Source of the DNA: a virus
DNA length: 31,392 nt
Reading direction: 5' to 3' (one strand)
IMG/VR virus record: IMGVR_UViG_3300025108_006280
Coordinates: 1-31,392 of that record
Shown: piece by piece, positions 14,592-22,808 of the stretch
How the letters are laid out: each line of letters begins with the position of its first letter
How positions within the stretch are numbered: position 1 is the stretch's first letter
Program-made: the position numbers and the translations under genes
Notes under the pieces: model-generated
What the model was told of the DNA's origin: nothing
Databases searched by the model: none
What the model saw: only the letters and a program-made list of their open reading frames with translations

Positions 14592-17500
14592 TCAGCCGAT
14601 CTCCCGAATTGTGATGGTGTCGAGGCGGTCCAGTTCGCTCACGTCCTCATCTCCAAGCACGTTGGTGCGCGTGGCCGGTGACTCGATGCGCCCCCACAGC
14701 CACAGGTCGGGGTCGGTCAAGATGACCTCGTCCGTGGTGCGGTTGATGCGCGGCAGGAACAGCACAGGATCGGCGCCGTGCTGCAAGGCCAGCCCCTGGA
14801 GGCGCCGGATCTCATCACCACGCGAGGCAAGCGGGATCCCGCTGCTGGAGCCGGTGACGTAATCGGGCACGGGGTCGGATGCTTGTGCCTGCGTAGCATC
14901 GCTACCATCAGCCCAGCCGATCTCGATCTGGCGTAGCGCCTTGCCCATCTTACGGGCGCGCGATGAGCCGCTGCGCAACGCCTCAATATCCCACTGCGGC
15001 TCAACCGAGACGGACCAGCCGCGCCCGTACTGCATCCCGAACACGTGGACGTGTCCGAAGACGAGCTGACCGAGGCGGTAGTCCCCTTGCGCGGTGACTT
15101 GCGAGGGAATGCGCAAGCGCCAGTAGCGGTGAAAGTCGCCCAGCTCGTGCTTGTAGCCGACGACATTAGGCGCCCAGAACTCGCACGCTCCGGTCGCCCC
15201 TTCGGCGTCGTCAATGTCACGGCAGCGGATATACGGCACGGCGGCGCCCTCGTCCGTCCAGGCGCCGCCCGTGTTCTCAAGGATCTGGCGGTAGGCCGAG
15301 GTGCCCGTGAACTTGACCGTGCCGCCGACCAGTTCGCCCTCGTTGATGTAGCGGCCGGCCTTGTGACTGGCGCCGCCCTTCTCCGGGGCGATAACGTCGC
15401 CGTTGCGCGTGAAGCGCAGGCCGTCAAAGTCGGTGCGGGCGTCAAGGGTGATCTGGGTCGTCCACGAGGCGCCGTCCGTCGATGACTCAAGCACGCCCTG
15501 ACGGATGTTCGTGTTGAGCATCGCGATGAACCGAGACGACCCCATCAGGTGGGACTTGGTCGCAGTCGCCACGTTGAACATATCGAACGAAAAGATCGTC
15601 TCGTTCTCGTCCGTGGTGTGGCGCCACTGCGCCTGCGGCGAGGGGTTCACCCGCCACAGCATATTGGCAGCGGCGTGGTCGGCGTCCTGTTTGACGGTCC
15701 ACGAGTCACCGATCTTTGCCGGGCCGCTCTTGGCGGCGACCTTGATCCCGTCGTGCACCAGTTGAGGCGTGGCGCTAAAGCTGCGAGGGTGGAGGTCATC
15801 GGGCGACGTCCACGAGTCGCCAAAGCTGGAGCTCGCGGGGCCCCATGTCCCAGGCCAGCAGCAATAACCCACCGACGACCACTCCGAGTCCTCCGTGCCC
15901 GTGCCGAGGTGCCCGAAGAAGATGCGATTATTGCCGGTCAGCCCGCTGGAGGTCAGCGCACCACCGGCCCCAGCCGTGAACTTACGGAGCTGCCCGTGGT
16001 TTGCCTCCTCGCAGTACCACGTCAGCACGTCTCCGTCGGCGTCGAGGGCGACGCGCACCCACACGCGCGAGGTGAAGTCAGCGGACGTCGTGCCGAGGGT
16101 GATATCACCGTGCTTGTCGTAGACCGCGTAGCCCGTCGATGAGAGGCGGATGTGGCACTGGTGCTCGTCGGATGACCCGTCGCTCGTCTCGATGCGGACG
16201 GAGACGACGTCGGCGGTGGTGCTGCCCGTGGTGTTTAGCTGGACGGCGAACTCCACGAACCACGCGTAGGCGCCGCTGGTCGTGACCAGATCACGGCTGT
16301 AGTAGTAGTAGCCTCCCGTCGTGCCGAGATTCAGTACCCCAGGGCTGACGAGGTCCTCCGTCGAGGCCGCGCCTGACGTGCCCCAGTTCACGTTGCCCGG
16401 CAGCTCGATGGGCAGATAGATCCCGCCGAGGGCTGCTCCCGCACCGACCGTGTTGTAGGCGATCTGGTCGGTGTCCCTGTAATTGATGCCCGAACTTTCA
16501 GACGGCGCCGTGTGGGTGCTGTACCCGCCCAGCCAGATCACCCCGACCGATCGCTCATCCTCGTTGGCGGATGATGCCGTCCAGCGGCTAACGAGCGCCG
16601 TGCGCCCGCCCGTATCGACCGCGTCCCAGTACTCAAACCGATCTGTCGTGTCGCCCTCGTGGAGGGACAGCACCTTGGTGTTCTTGCCGAAGTCGGTCCA
16701 CGACAGCCCATCGTCATCCGAGCGGGCGATGACGCCTACACCGCTGTTGGTCGTGTCGAAGCGGATGGAGTAAAGCAGGCCGCACTCATCGCGCCACAGC
16801 GCGAGGGATGAATATCCCGTGCTGTTGCCGCCGCCTAGATCAACCTCGTCCTGCGCTGAAAGGTTGCCCATTGCGGAGGCGAGGCGGCGGGTCTTGTAGG
16901 CGCTCGACAGCGGCACCTTCGCGTAACCGACGATAAATCCCCCGTCGCTGCCGGCCACGATGCGAACGGCCTCAATGGTGCTGCTCGTGGTGGCGTTCCA
17001 GTCGTCGTCGGTCTGAATGAATGACGCGCCGAGCGAGCTGGATCCGTACACGCTCGCGGTGAGGTTCGACCCGTCATCCCACTCCACGACCATCAGGATC
17101 TCGCCGCCGCTATAGCAGACATTGATCGCGAGGATATCGGCAGTGGCCGGCGGCTCATCGAGCACGCGGCGGGCGTAGACAGCCCACGCAGCGTCCCCCT
17201 CGACGTCGTCGTTGTAATAGACGTCGACCTGATCGTTGGAGCTGCTCTGCACGAACAGGAGCACCCGCCCGCTGGGGAGTTGGAGGAGTCCGCAACCCTT
17301 CTGCGCCGCCGGGTCGTCAAGCGTCAGGTCGGACAGATCGGCCCACGTGCTAGTGCTGGCGGTGTAGTAGTGGGGGCTGATGGGAGCGCTGACGGTGCTT
17401 GCCTGGACTGCGATACAAAGAAGATCGCCGTTCAAGAGGCGGATAACCCGTGGGCGCCCGGTGTGCGCCGTGGGCAGCGATGTGAACCAGAGCGCCTCCC

Positions 17501-17828
17501 AGCCCGTCACCAACGAGGGTGCGTCCCAACCGTAATCGACAGGGGATGCGTCGGCTTGGTCTGACCAATAGTACCCCGCACGCTCCAGCCCTGGATTGCC
17601 GGCGCGGTGCGCGGTGATAAGTAGTTCCGCTTCTTGCGAGGGTGTACCCGTAGCCTCCAGCGCCATGTGGCTCGTGCGTACAGCCTCGGGCACGCCCGCG
17701 ACCGGTGAGGCCTCTTGGTACTTGCTGTCGGTGTTGCCCGTGCCGCGCCCCTGGAGGGCGTCGAGGTCCGCTACGGCCGAGGGGATACCCAGGCCACGAA
17801 GGTAGGTGTTGCTGACGTCTGAGGCCAT
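14592..17828 (-). CDS. Large minor tail/adhesion protein with sialidase-like and lectin-like regions
   Basis: At 1078 residues this is the largest gene. Its first half is a repetitive beta pattern with a canonical Asp-box (SDDDGLSW), as in sialidase-type propellers. The middle third resembles a concanavalin-like domain (FVEFAVQLNTT, WVRVALDADGDVLTWYCEE). A second Asp-box-like SSTDGASWTT follows. The last 150 residues (DPVLFLPR, LTDPDLWLWGR) look like a tail-attachment region. It lies just after the tape measure gene, so it should be a virion tail-tip protein contacting the host surface. No sialidase catalytic set is evident. Confidence 0.75.
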   Translation of the reverse strand: MASDVSNTYLRGLGIPSAVADLDALQGRGTGNTDSKYQEASPVAGVPEAVRTSHMALEATGTPSQEAELLITAHRAGNPGLERAGYYWSDQADASPVDYGWDAPSLVTGWEALWFTSLPTAHTGRPRVIRLLNGDLLCIAVQASTVSAPISPHYYTASTSTWADLSDLTLDDPAAQKGCGLLQLPSGRVLLFVQSSSNDQVDVYYNDDVEGDAAWAVYARRVLDEPPATADILAINVCYSGGEILMVVEWDDGSNLTASVYGSSSLGASFIQTDDDWNATTSSTIEAVRIVAGSDGGFIVGYAKVPLSSAYKTRRLASAMGNLSAQDEVDLGGGNSTGYSSLALWRDECGLLYSIRFDTTNSGVGVIARSDDDGLSWTDFGKNTKVLSLHEGDTTDRFEYWDAVDTGGRTALVSRWTASSANEDERSVGVIWLGGYSTHTAPSESSGINYRDTDQIAYNTVGAGAALGGIYLPIELPGNVNWGTSGAASTEDLVSPGVLNLGTTGGYYYYSRDLVTTSGAYAWFVEFAVQLNTTGSTTADVVSVRIETSDGSSDEHQCHIRLSSTGYAVYDKHGDITLGTTSADFTSRVWVRVALDADGDVLTWYCEEANHGQLRKFTAGAGGALTSSGLTGNNRIFFGHLGTGTEDSEWSSVGYCCWPGTWGPASSSFGDSWTSPDDLHPRSFSATPQLVHDGIKVAAKSGPAKIGDSWTVKQDADHAAANMLWRVNPSPQAQWRHTTDENETIFSFDMFNVATATKSHLMGSSRFIAMLNTNIRQGVLESSTDGASWTTQITLDARTDFDGLRFTRNGDVIAPEKGGASHKAGRYINEGELVGGTVKFTGTSAYRQILENTGGAWTDEGAAVPYIRCRDIDDAEGATGACEFWAPNVVGYKHELGDFHRYWRLRIPSQVTAQGDYRLGQLVFGHVHVFGMQYGRGWSVSVEPQWDIEALRSGSSRARKMGKALRQIEIGWADGSDATQAQASDPVPDYVTGSSSGIPLASRGDEIRRLQGLALQHGADPVLFLPRINRTTDEVILTDPDLWLWGRIESPATRTNVLGDEDVSELDRLDTITIREIG

Positions 17829-19760
17829 CTAGCGGCGCCTCCGTGGGTTGTGCCTGCCCACGCGCCGAGGCTGGACGGCGCGGAATGCGTCAAATGTGGA
17901 ACCCTGGCCGGTGCGTAGCGCCTCCGTTGTCATGGCGTCCACTGTACGCGGACCGACCTGGAATACGGTGGTAATGGTCTGGGGGCCGCGTCCTGCACGC
18001 ACCTCGGCCCGTGACTGCACCCGCTCACCTCGGAGTAGGGTGGCGTTGACCTCGTCGGGGGAGCCTGCGGGGCTGATACTGCGGGCTGGCCCACCTCCGA
18101 CCATTCCCCCCATGTGGAAGGAAGGCGGCTGCTGTGCTGCGATGATTCCGAAGTTGACCCAGCCTTGCGCCTGCGCGGCGATAGCCATCGCAACACCCGC
18201 GATGTAGTTGGGCGCAGTTGCGAACGCCATCAGCGCACCGATTTCGCGGAGGATATGCGCCTGCGCCAACTGCGTGTTCTTGTTGACCTCAAACGCCTTA
18301 AGCGCCGCCTCTTTGCGGTCTTCCGTGGTGCGATTGATAATCGCCACCTCGGCATCAGCGGCAGCGTCGAGAATGTTGAGGGAGATCGTGGCGACCGTCT
18401 GCACGGCCATGAGCGCGATATCTAGCGACTGCTGCCGCTTGGTGTCTGCCGCCTCCATCGCGGTCGCGCGACGCTGCTCAACGGCCTCCGTGTTCTCGGC
18501 CATCTTCTCTTCGAGGATGGCGGTGGCGTCCACGTTAGCCTCAAGAGCGCGGCGGCGCTTGAGTAGTGCGTTCTCGTAGGCGTCCGTCCCCTCAGCGAGG
18601 AGTGTCTCGGTCTCGCTGCTGCTGTGACGCTGGGATGTGGTGAGTTCCTCGAACTCGGCCTGCATGGCGCGGATACGCTCAAGCACGCCATCCATCACAA
18701 CGGCAACGTCTTCCTCGACGCCCACGAACTCGCGCGTTGCGGCGTCGAGGAATATCTGCGATTCAGCGAGGTCGAGCGTCAGCGCCTCAAGCTCCGCAAG
18801 GCTTTCCCCGGATACCTTGCCGCGATTCTTGACGAACTCCAGCGCCACACCAGCCGTCTTAGCTGCCACGGCCATCTTGTTGTAGCCGACGATGCCGGCG
18901 GCGAGCGTGGACGTGAGCCCCGCCAACGCCTTCTTCGACTGCGCCACGCCCACCGTCACGGCGGGTATCATCACCTCGATAAAGGTGCGTGCGACAGCGT
19001 CCCCGAAGTCCTCCAGGGCGCCCGTATCCCGCAGTTCCTGGGAAAGGTCCACGAGGCCGCCCACAACGCCCGTGATTACCGGCATCAGCGGGGCGAGCGC
19101 CTCTGTCCGCATAACGAGCATGGCGCGGCTCGCGTCGGCCAACGAGTCCTGTAGCAACTCCGCTTGGAACGCAGCCTCGGACGACACGAGGCCCGCATCC
19201 TCGACGCGCCCGATCGCTTCTTGGACGGCATCGCCGCCAGCGGCCAACGCGGGGACTAGCTCCTTTCCCGCCCGCCCGAAAAGCTCCATTGCCACTTGGG
19301 ACTTCTCAGCGTGATCGGCAAGCCCGTCGAAGCGCCCGGCAATCGTGACCAGATTGCCGGCGAGGTCGTCAGGTGATAGCTCGTCAAGCGTCAGCCCCAA
19401 CTTCTCCAGGGAGCCAGCAGCCTCGCCGGTCCCCTCGCGGGCGTCGGCCATGTTCCGCTGTAGCGTCTGCATGGCCGTCGCGCCATCGACAGCGCCGCCG
19501 GTCAGCAGGCCGATAGCCCCGGTGACCTTTTGCCAGTCCTCGACACTGGTGCCGACGCGCTTGGCGTCCTTGGCGATCTGGTTCAGCTCGCCCGATAGGT
19601 TAATGGTCGCCTTGGTGATGCCCACAACGGCGGCAGTGCTGGCGGCAGCGAACGCCGCGAACGACGCCGTTGCTGCCTTGGCGCTCGTCTTGATAGCTGA
19701 GTCAAACTTGGTGGTCTGCGCAACGATATCAACAGGTACGCGGGGGTTCTTCCTGGCCAC
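17829..19760 (-). CDS. Tail tape measure protein, 643 residues
   Basis: This tape measure protein spans the tail lumen and sets its length. It has the expected N-terminus, a long helical central region with coiled-coil stretches (about 380-470) and hydrophobic/amphipathic helices near the C-terminus (NYIAGVAMAIAAQAQGW). At about 0.15 nm per residue it would give a tail near 95 nm, an estimate only. It follows the tail chaperone genes in the usual order. It is at the short end for siphoviruses, and there is no separate lytic domain. Confidence 0.9.
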   Translation of the reverse strand: MARKNPRVPVDIVAQTTKFDSAIKTSAKAATASFAAFAAASTAAVVGITKATINLSGELNQIAKDAKRVGTSVEDWQKVTGAIGLLTGGAVDGATAMQTLQRNMADAREGTGEAAGSLEKLGLTLDELSPDDLAGNLVTIAGRFDGLADHAEKSQVAMELFGRAGKELVPALAAGGDAVQEAIGRVEDAGLVSSEAAFQAELLQDSLADASRAMLVMRTEALAPLMPVITGVVGGLVDLSQELRDTGALEDFGDAVARTFIEVMIPAVTVGVAQSKKALAGLTSTLAAGIVGYNKMAVAAKTAGVALEFVKNRGKVSGESLAELEALTLDLAESQIFLDAATREFVGVEEDVAVVMDGVLERIRAMQAEFEELTTSQRHSSSETETLLAEGTDAYENALLKRRRALEANVDATAILEEKMAENTEAVEQRRATAMEAADTKRQQSLDIALMAVQTVATISLNILDAAADAEVAIINRTTEDRKEAALKAFEVNKNTQLAQAHILREIGALMAFATAPNYIAGVAMAIAAQAQGWVNFGIIAAQQPPSFHMGGMVGGGPARSISPAGSPDEVNATLLRGERVQSRAEVRAGRGPQTITTVFQVGPRTVDAMTTEALRTGQGSTFDAFRAVQPRRVGRHNPRRRR

Positions 19761-20125
19761 TACATCATCGCCTTGGAGAGTTCAGCTTTGAAGTCGGTGC
19801 TGATATTGCGGCGCATTGGATCGGTCAGCGTCTTATCAATGACCCGCTTGTTGGCCGGAAAGACAAGGTTGAGATAGCGCACGTAGTGCGCATCGCTGCC
19901 AACCTTGGCCCGCAGGTTCCCGGCTCGCGTTCGGTACGCGCGGAAGCGGAGCCTCCCCGAGAAGCCCGTGCGCTTCGTGCAGTGGTCGTACCACTCGCCC
20001 TCAGCGCGGCGGGCGTTGGCCTCGACATAGCGGAGCATGGCGATCTCGCCCTTCTCGTCCATGAGCTTCTTCACGGCGCGCGCGTAGTGCTCGTCAAGGG
20101 CGTGGCTGATCTGGAGGTATGGCAT
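19760..20125 (-). CDS. Hypothetical minor tail protein, 121 residues
   Basis: This basic protein lies between the tail chaperones and the tape measure gene. The ATG is preceded by AGAAGG with about ten bases of spacing. It contains a Tyr/Arg-rich centre (RFRAYRTRAGNLRAKVG) and ends with KAELSKAMM. A gene here is less usual than direct chaperone-tape adjacency, and it may help tape measure or tube assembly. The frame stays open upstream, but the ribosome site supports this start. Confidence 0.7.
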   Translation of the reverse strand: MPYLQISHALDEHYARAVKKLMDEKGEIAMLRYVEANARRAEGEWYDHCTKRTGFSGRLRFRAYRTRAGNLRAKVGSDAHYVRYLNLVFPANKRVIDKTLTDPMRRNISTDFKAELSKAMM

Positions 20126-20127
20126 TG

Positions 20128-20202
20128 TCAGCGACCCTTCTTTGCGGCGTGCGGTCGCGGATGGGTGAGCTGGTCGAAGTGTGCATCGGTCAGGAGCTTC
20201 AC
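20128..20202 (-). CDS. Possible 24-residue ORF after the tail chaperone
   Basis: A GTG overlapping the stop of the frameshifted chaperone frame opens a 24-residue ORF (MKLLTDAHFDQLTHPRPHAA...) that ends two bases before the next gene. The GTGA junction is identical to those of real genes in this genome, and the basic C-terminus AKKGR is plausible. It is too short for family assignment and could be a spacer translated by coupling. Confidence 0.35.
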   Translation of the reverse strand: MKLLTDAHFDQLTHPRPHAAKKGR

Positions 20203-20357
20203 TGCCTCGCCCTTTCATTCCGCACCCGCTCGTAAGCGAGCACCTCGATTTGCTCCTCCCTCGACAGGCCGCGAAACCATCCCGGCCCATGCCCCGCCCC
20301 GTATTCCAAGGAGAGGCGAACCGCCATCAGGTCGAGGTGCCCTCGGCGGCGTCCGTA
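20199..20357 (-). CDS. Frame -1 extension of the tail assembly chaperone (T-like part)
   Basis: Reading from 20357 in the -1 frame gives 52 residues ending at a TGA at 20199-20201. They carry the W-F-x-G-L-S-x-E-E-Q...VLAYERVR pattern typical of GpT-like second chaperone domains. Slipping at GGGTTTT would fuse them to the first 119 residues of the upstream protein, giving about 171 residues. The same frame has an ATG at 20327 in a TGATG overlap, so a free 42-residue product is an alternative. Confidence 0.75.
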   Translation of the reverse strand, partial: YGRRRGHLDLMAVRLSLEYGAGHGPGWFRGLSREEQIEVLAYERVRNERARQ

Positions 20358-20713
20358 AAACCCGCCTGCTCCGCGACCTCCTCCTCACGCGGGAACAACT
20401 GCCGCGCCATCGGGATAAGCAGCTCGAAGCCCGTCTCGGACACCACATCAACGCTCGCCCCGTGCTCGCGGAGGTATGCATACACCTTGCCGCCGTAGGT
20501 GAGCACATCGTGCCCACAGCGCGCGTAGGACGCCTGGGTCAAGGCACCTACACCGGAGCACAAACCGATAGCAGCAGCGTAGACCCGCCGAAGCATCAGC
20601 CCGTCCGATTGGTGCTTCGAGAGGGCCGCGACCAACTCCTCACGTTCCGTGAAGCCCGGCAGCGACACCGGCCAAACCCTCTCCACCACTTCGATCTTCT
20701 CAGGCATTGCCAT
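20327..20713 (-). CDS. Tail assembly chaperone, zero-frame product
   Basis: This 128-residue protein sits between the tail tube and tape measure genes, the standard chaperone place (lambda gpG-like). It should bind the tape measure protein during tail assembly and be absent from the virion. It is helical with an acidic Glu-rich C-terminus (FPREEEVAEQAGFTDAAEG). An AGGAGGAGG precedes ATG 20713. Ten codons before the stop is the slippery heptamer that should produce a longer fused form. Confidence 0.85.
   Translation of the reverse strand: MAMPEKIEVVERVWPVSLPGFTEREELVAALSKHQSDGLMLRRVYAAAIGLCSGVGALTQASYARCGHDVLTYGGKVYAYLREHGASVDVVSETGFELLIPMARQLFPREEEVAEQAGFTDAAEGTST
20333..20363 (-). promoter_or_regulatory. 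Programmed -1 frameshift signal
   Basis: The heptamer GGGTTTT at 20363-20357 is read as G GGT TTT in the zero frame, an X XXY YYZ slippery site. Eleven bases downstream is a GC-rich hairpin, CGAGG-GCA-CCTCG (20345-20333). A one-base back-slip enters exactly the frame encoding the T-like domain. Confidence 0.8.
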
Positions 20714-20740
20714 CTGTTTCGCCTCCTCCTGGCGCTGGTG

Positions 20741-21253
20741 CTAGGTGCGGGTGACCGCCTTGGTGCCGCCGAACGGAACACAGATCCCGCTGACGCTGAA
20801 CTTCGCGGGATTGCCCTCCGTGAAGGAGACGTCCTGCGGGATGAAGGCATTGACCACGATGGTCTGCCCAGCCTCGCCGCCGGTGACGCCCGAGGTGTCG
20901 GCGGTGTAGGTCACCTTCACGGCCCAGACGTCGGAGCCGGTCGTGATGACCGACGTGCCGCCCGACCATGCGTTTTCCTTGAGCATCACGTCCATCAGCG
21001 CTTGAGTCTCGGTGCCGTCGCTGATCTCGGTCGCGTGGCAGGAGAACGACAGCGAGTAGGTCTTCTGGTCGGTCTGCCGGAATGCGTAGAAGTCTCCACG
21101 ATCCTTGAAGCCCTCGACGTCGTAATCCCCCTCAGCAAGGCCCGCGATGTTGAAGTCGCCGTCCTCGTAGATCATGGTTGCGGCAAGGGCGCCGCCGTCC
21201 TCAACAAGGATCGTTCCGTTGGGGATGAGAATAGGGGCGGAATTGAGGGCCAT
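20741..21253 (-). CDS. Major tail tube protein
   Basis: This 170-residue beta-rich protein should polymerise into the tail tube. Its position before the chaperones, its size and its N-terminus (ALNSAPILIPNGTILVEDGG) all fit tail tube proteins. The C-terminal segment (FTEGNPAKFSVSGICVPFGG) is typical of the closing strands of that fold. A strong AGGAGT lies upstream of ATG 21253. Confidence 0.82.
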   Translation of the reverse strand: MALNSAPILIPNGTILVEDGGALAATMIYEDGDFNIAGLAEGDYDVEGFKDRGDFYAFRQTDQKTYSLSFSCHATEISDGTETQALMDVMLKENAWSGGTSVITTGSDVWAVKVTYTADTSGVTGGEAGQTIVVNAFIPQDVSFTEGNPAKFSVSGICVPFGGTKAVTRT

Positions 21254-21263
21254 GCTGGGACTC

Positions 21264-21704
21264 CTAGGTCAACGGCAAACGGTGGTAGGTCTGAAAGCGG
21301 GACTCGTGGACGAACCACTCCCCCGACGAGGTCATGTCGCGGCTACTGCTCTCCCACAGCACCTGTACTCCATCTGTGGCAATCGCGGCGGCGATTAGGT
21401 CCCGCTCATGGTCGAGCGCTGCGTCCTCGGAAGCCAGACCGTCACGGGGCGTGTAGCGCGCGAAGAAGCGCACAGACACGCCCGACAGGGTCAGCGCGCC
21501 CAGTGCGGCGCGCTGCCTATCCTCGCCCGCCTCGGAGTCGAAGCCGATGGAGAAGCTTAGATGCGCCTTGCTCGCGGGCACCGCATCAGGCACATCGCCC
21601 GGTCCGTGTAGGTGGTAGGGCACGGGTGAGGCGTTCCAGTCGCCGCCGATGGTGAGGATCTGCGTGCTCAAGTCCTGCCGCAGCTCCGCGAAAGTCGTGG
21701 TCAT
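21264..21704 (-). CDS. Tail terminator-like protein
   Basis: This 146-residue protein begins at an ATG overlapping the adaptor TGA; the longer open frame upstream mirrors the neighbouring gene. It has alternating helices and strands of the type seen in lambda gpU/SPP1 gp17 terminators, including an N-terminal helix (FAELRQDLSTQIL) and central strands VSVRFFARYTPRD. Position between adaptor and tail tube genes supports capping the tube at the head interface. Confidence 0.7.
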   Translation of the reverse strand: MTTTFAELRQDLSTQILTIGGDWNASPVPYHLHGPGDVPDAVPASKAHLSFSIGFDSEAGEDRQRAALGALTLSGVSVRFFARYTPRDGLASEDAALDHERDLIAAAIATDGVQVLWESSSRDMTSSGEWFVHESRFQTYHRLPLT

Positions 21705-22438
21705 CCCCGAGGACTCCGTGCAAGCCACACCGTGGAGGCAGCGCCTGTGCGCCCGGTGCCGCCCTCGCTGCCGTCGTTGTCGTCGTCGTAGTCGAAATTG
21801 ACCGAGCCCCAGGCGCGTGCAGCGTCGTCGCTGTACTTGTCCGCGAGGCGCGTCCACTTGTTGTCATCAGCGGCGCCGCCACTCAGGTCGCGGCAGATGA
21901 TGCCCAGCGTGGTGTAGAGGTGGATCGGCCGTAGCGCCTGCGGTGTCGTGATCAACCAAGGGCGCCGCCCCATCATCTCCAACCTGCTCAAGACCTCACG
22001 CCATGCCTCCTGAATCCAGACCTCCCAGCCCGTCGAGGTCGAGGAGGGCAGGTAGGAGTTTAGATCGCTGTGGCGCGCGATGAGGTCGGCGTCGGTGACG
22101 ACCGGATCCAGGCGCACCCGCACGAGGGCGGCGTCGTGCCTCCACAGGTGCGTTTCGGTGTCGGGCATCGTGAGCGTGTACTCGACGCGCCAGGAAGACC
22201 CGAATGATTCAGTGGCGACCGTGGCGGCTGTGAGCGTGTACGTGGCGATGGAGCCGGTGATGGTGACGGCGGCGCCATCAACCACGGCGGTGCCGCTTGG
22301 GTTGTAGATCGAGATCGTGCCGCTGGACGGTGCGGCGAGTGCCCCGTCGTCGTACACCGGCAGGGTCAGGTACGAATCACGCGCACGCTCGAGCTGCGTG
22401 ACGGTGGGATACCGGACCTGATACTCGACCCAAGGCAC
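21701..22438 (-). CDS. Head-tail adaptor with N-terminal beta domain
   Basis: The first 100 or so residues form a beta domain (GTISIYNPSGTAVVDGAAVT). The next 100 are helical (GWEVWIQEAWREVLSRLEMM, ALRPIHLYTTLGIICRDLSG) like gp6/gp15-type connector adaptors. The C-terminus is acidic (DYDDDNDGSEGG). The combined form is longer than a bare adaptor, so it may also reach the capsid surface. GTG 22438 overlaps the previous TAG (TAGTG). Confidence 0.65.
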   Translation of the reverse strand: MPWVEYQVRYPTVTQLERARDSYLTLPVYDDGALAAPSSGTISIYNPSGTAVVDGAAVTITGSIATYTLTAATVATESFGSSWRVEYTLTMPDTETHLWRHDAALVRVRLDPVVTDADLIARHSDLNSYLPSSTSTGWEVWIQEAWREVLSRLEMMGRRPWLITTPQALRPIHLYTTLGIICRDLSGGAADDNKWTRLADKYSDDAARAWGSVNFDYDDDNDGSEGGTGRTGAASTVWLARSPRG

Positions 22439-22641
22439 TATTTCTTCGCCTTCCTCGGCGCGGACTTCTTGGCAGCGGGCTTCTTCTTGAGCGCTGCGGT
22501 GCCGCTGCCGTCGATGAGGACGGCGTCACCGTTGGCGTAGGTGATGCGCCAGCCGTGCGATCCGTCAGGCTGCACCGCCCGCGCGATGGTCTTGGGGGCG
22601 CCGCCGCGTAGCGCCTGGGCCTTGCGTAGTGCGTCCTTCAT
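22438..22641 (-). CDS. Small basic protein with Lys-rich tail, 67 residues
   Basis: A short beta-type core (DGSHGWRITYANGDAVLIDG) is followed by a repetitive basic tail (LKKKPAAKKSAPRKAKK). Such tails contact DNA or the head interior, so it may be a packaged or head-associated protein. It sits in the connector region with coupled junctions on both sides. No family is recognised. Confidence 0.65.
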   Translation of the reverse strand: MKDALRKAQALRGGAPKTIARAVQPDGSHGWRITYANGDAVLIDGSGTAALKKKPAAKKSAPRKAKK

Positions 22642-22808
22642 CGCCGCTCCTTCTTGCCGTCGGGGCCATAGGCGTCACCGGCCTCGACCCGATCAGCGAC
22701 CTTGCGCACGGTGCGCTCCGCGCGGTGTTTGGCCTCGCTGCGGGTCATGCCCGCCTCGCGGCAGCGCTCACGCAAGTTTTCGCGCACGTGCTTGAGGTCA
22801 CTACTCAT
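22638..22808 (-). CDS. Small helical protein, 56 residues
   Basis: ATG 22808 lies eight bases inside the previous gene end. The product is strongly charged and helical (DLKHVRENLRERCREAGMTR, then KHRAERTVRKVADR). Its Arg-rich helices could bind DNA or a head component. Function unknown. Confidence 0.6.
   Translation of the reverse strand: MSSDLKHVRENLRERCREAGMTRSEAKHRAERTVRKVADRVEAGDAYGPDGKKERR

Noticed and set aside
14592-17828. Active sialidase in the large tail protein
   Set aside because: Asp-box motifs are structural and occur in many propeller proteins; the Arg triad and Tyr/Glu catalytic set could not be identified.
19886-21655. A 589-codon open frame on the plus strand opposite tail genes
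   Set aside because: It lies antisense to the tail tube, chaperone and terminator genes, has Arg/His/Pro-rich translation typical of GC-rich shadow frames, and has no ribosome site or family features.
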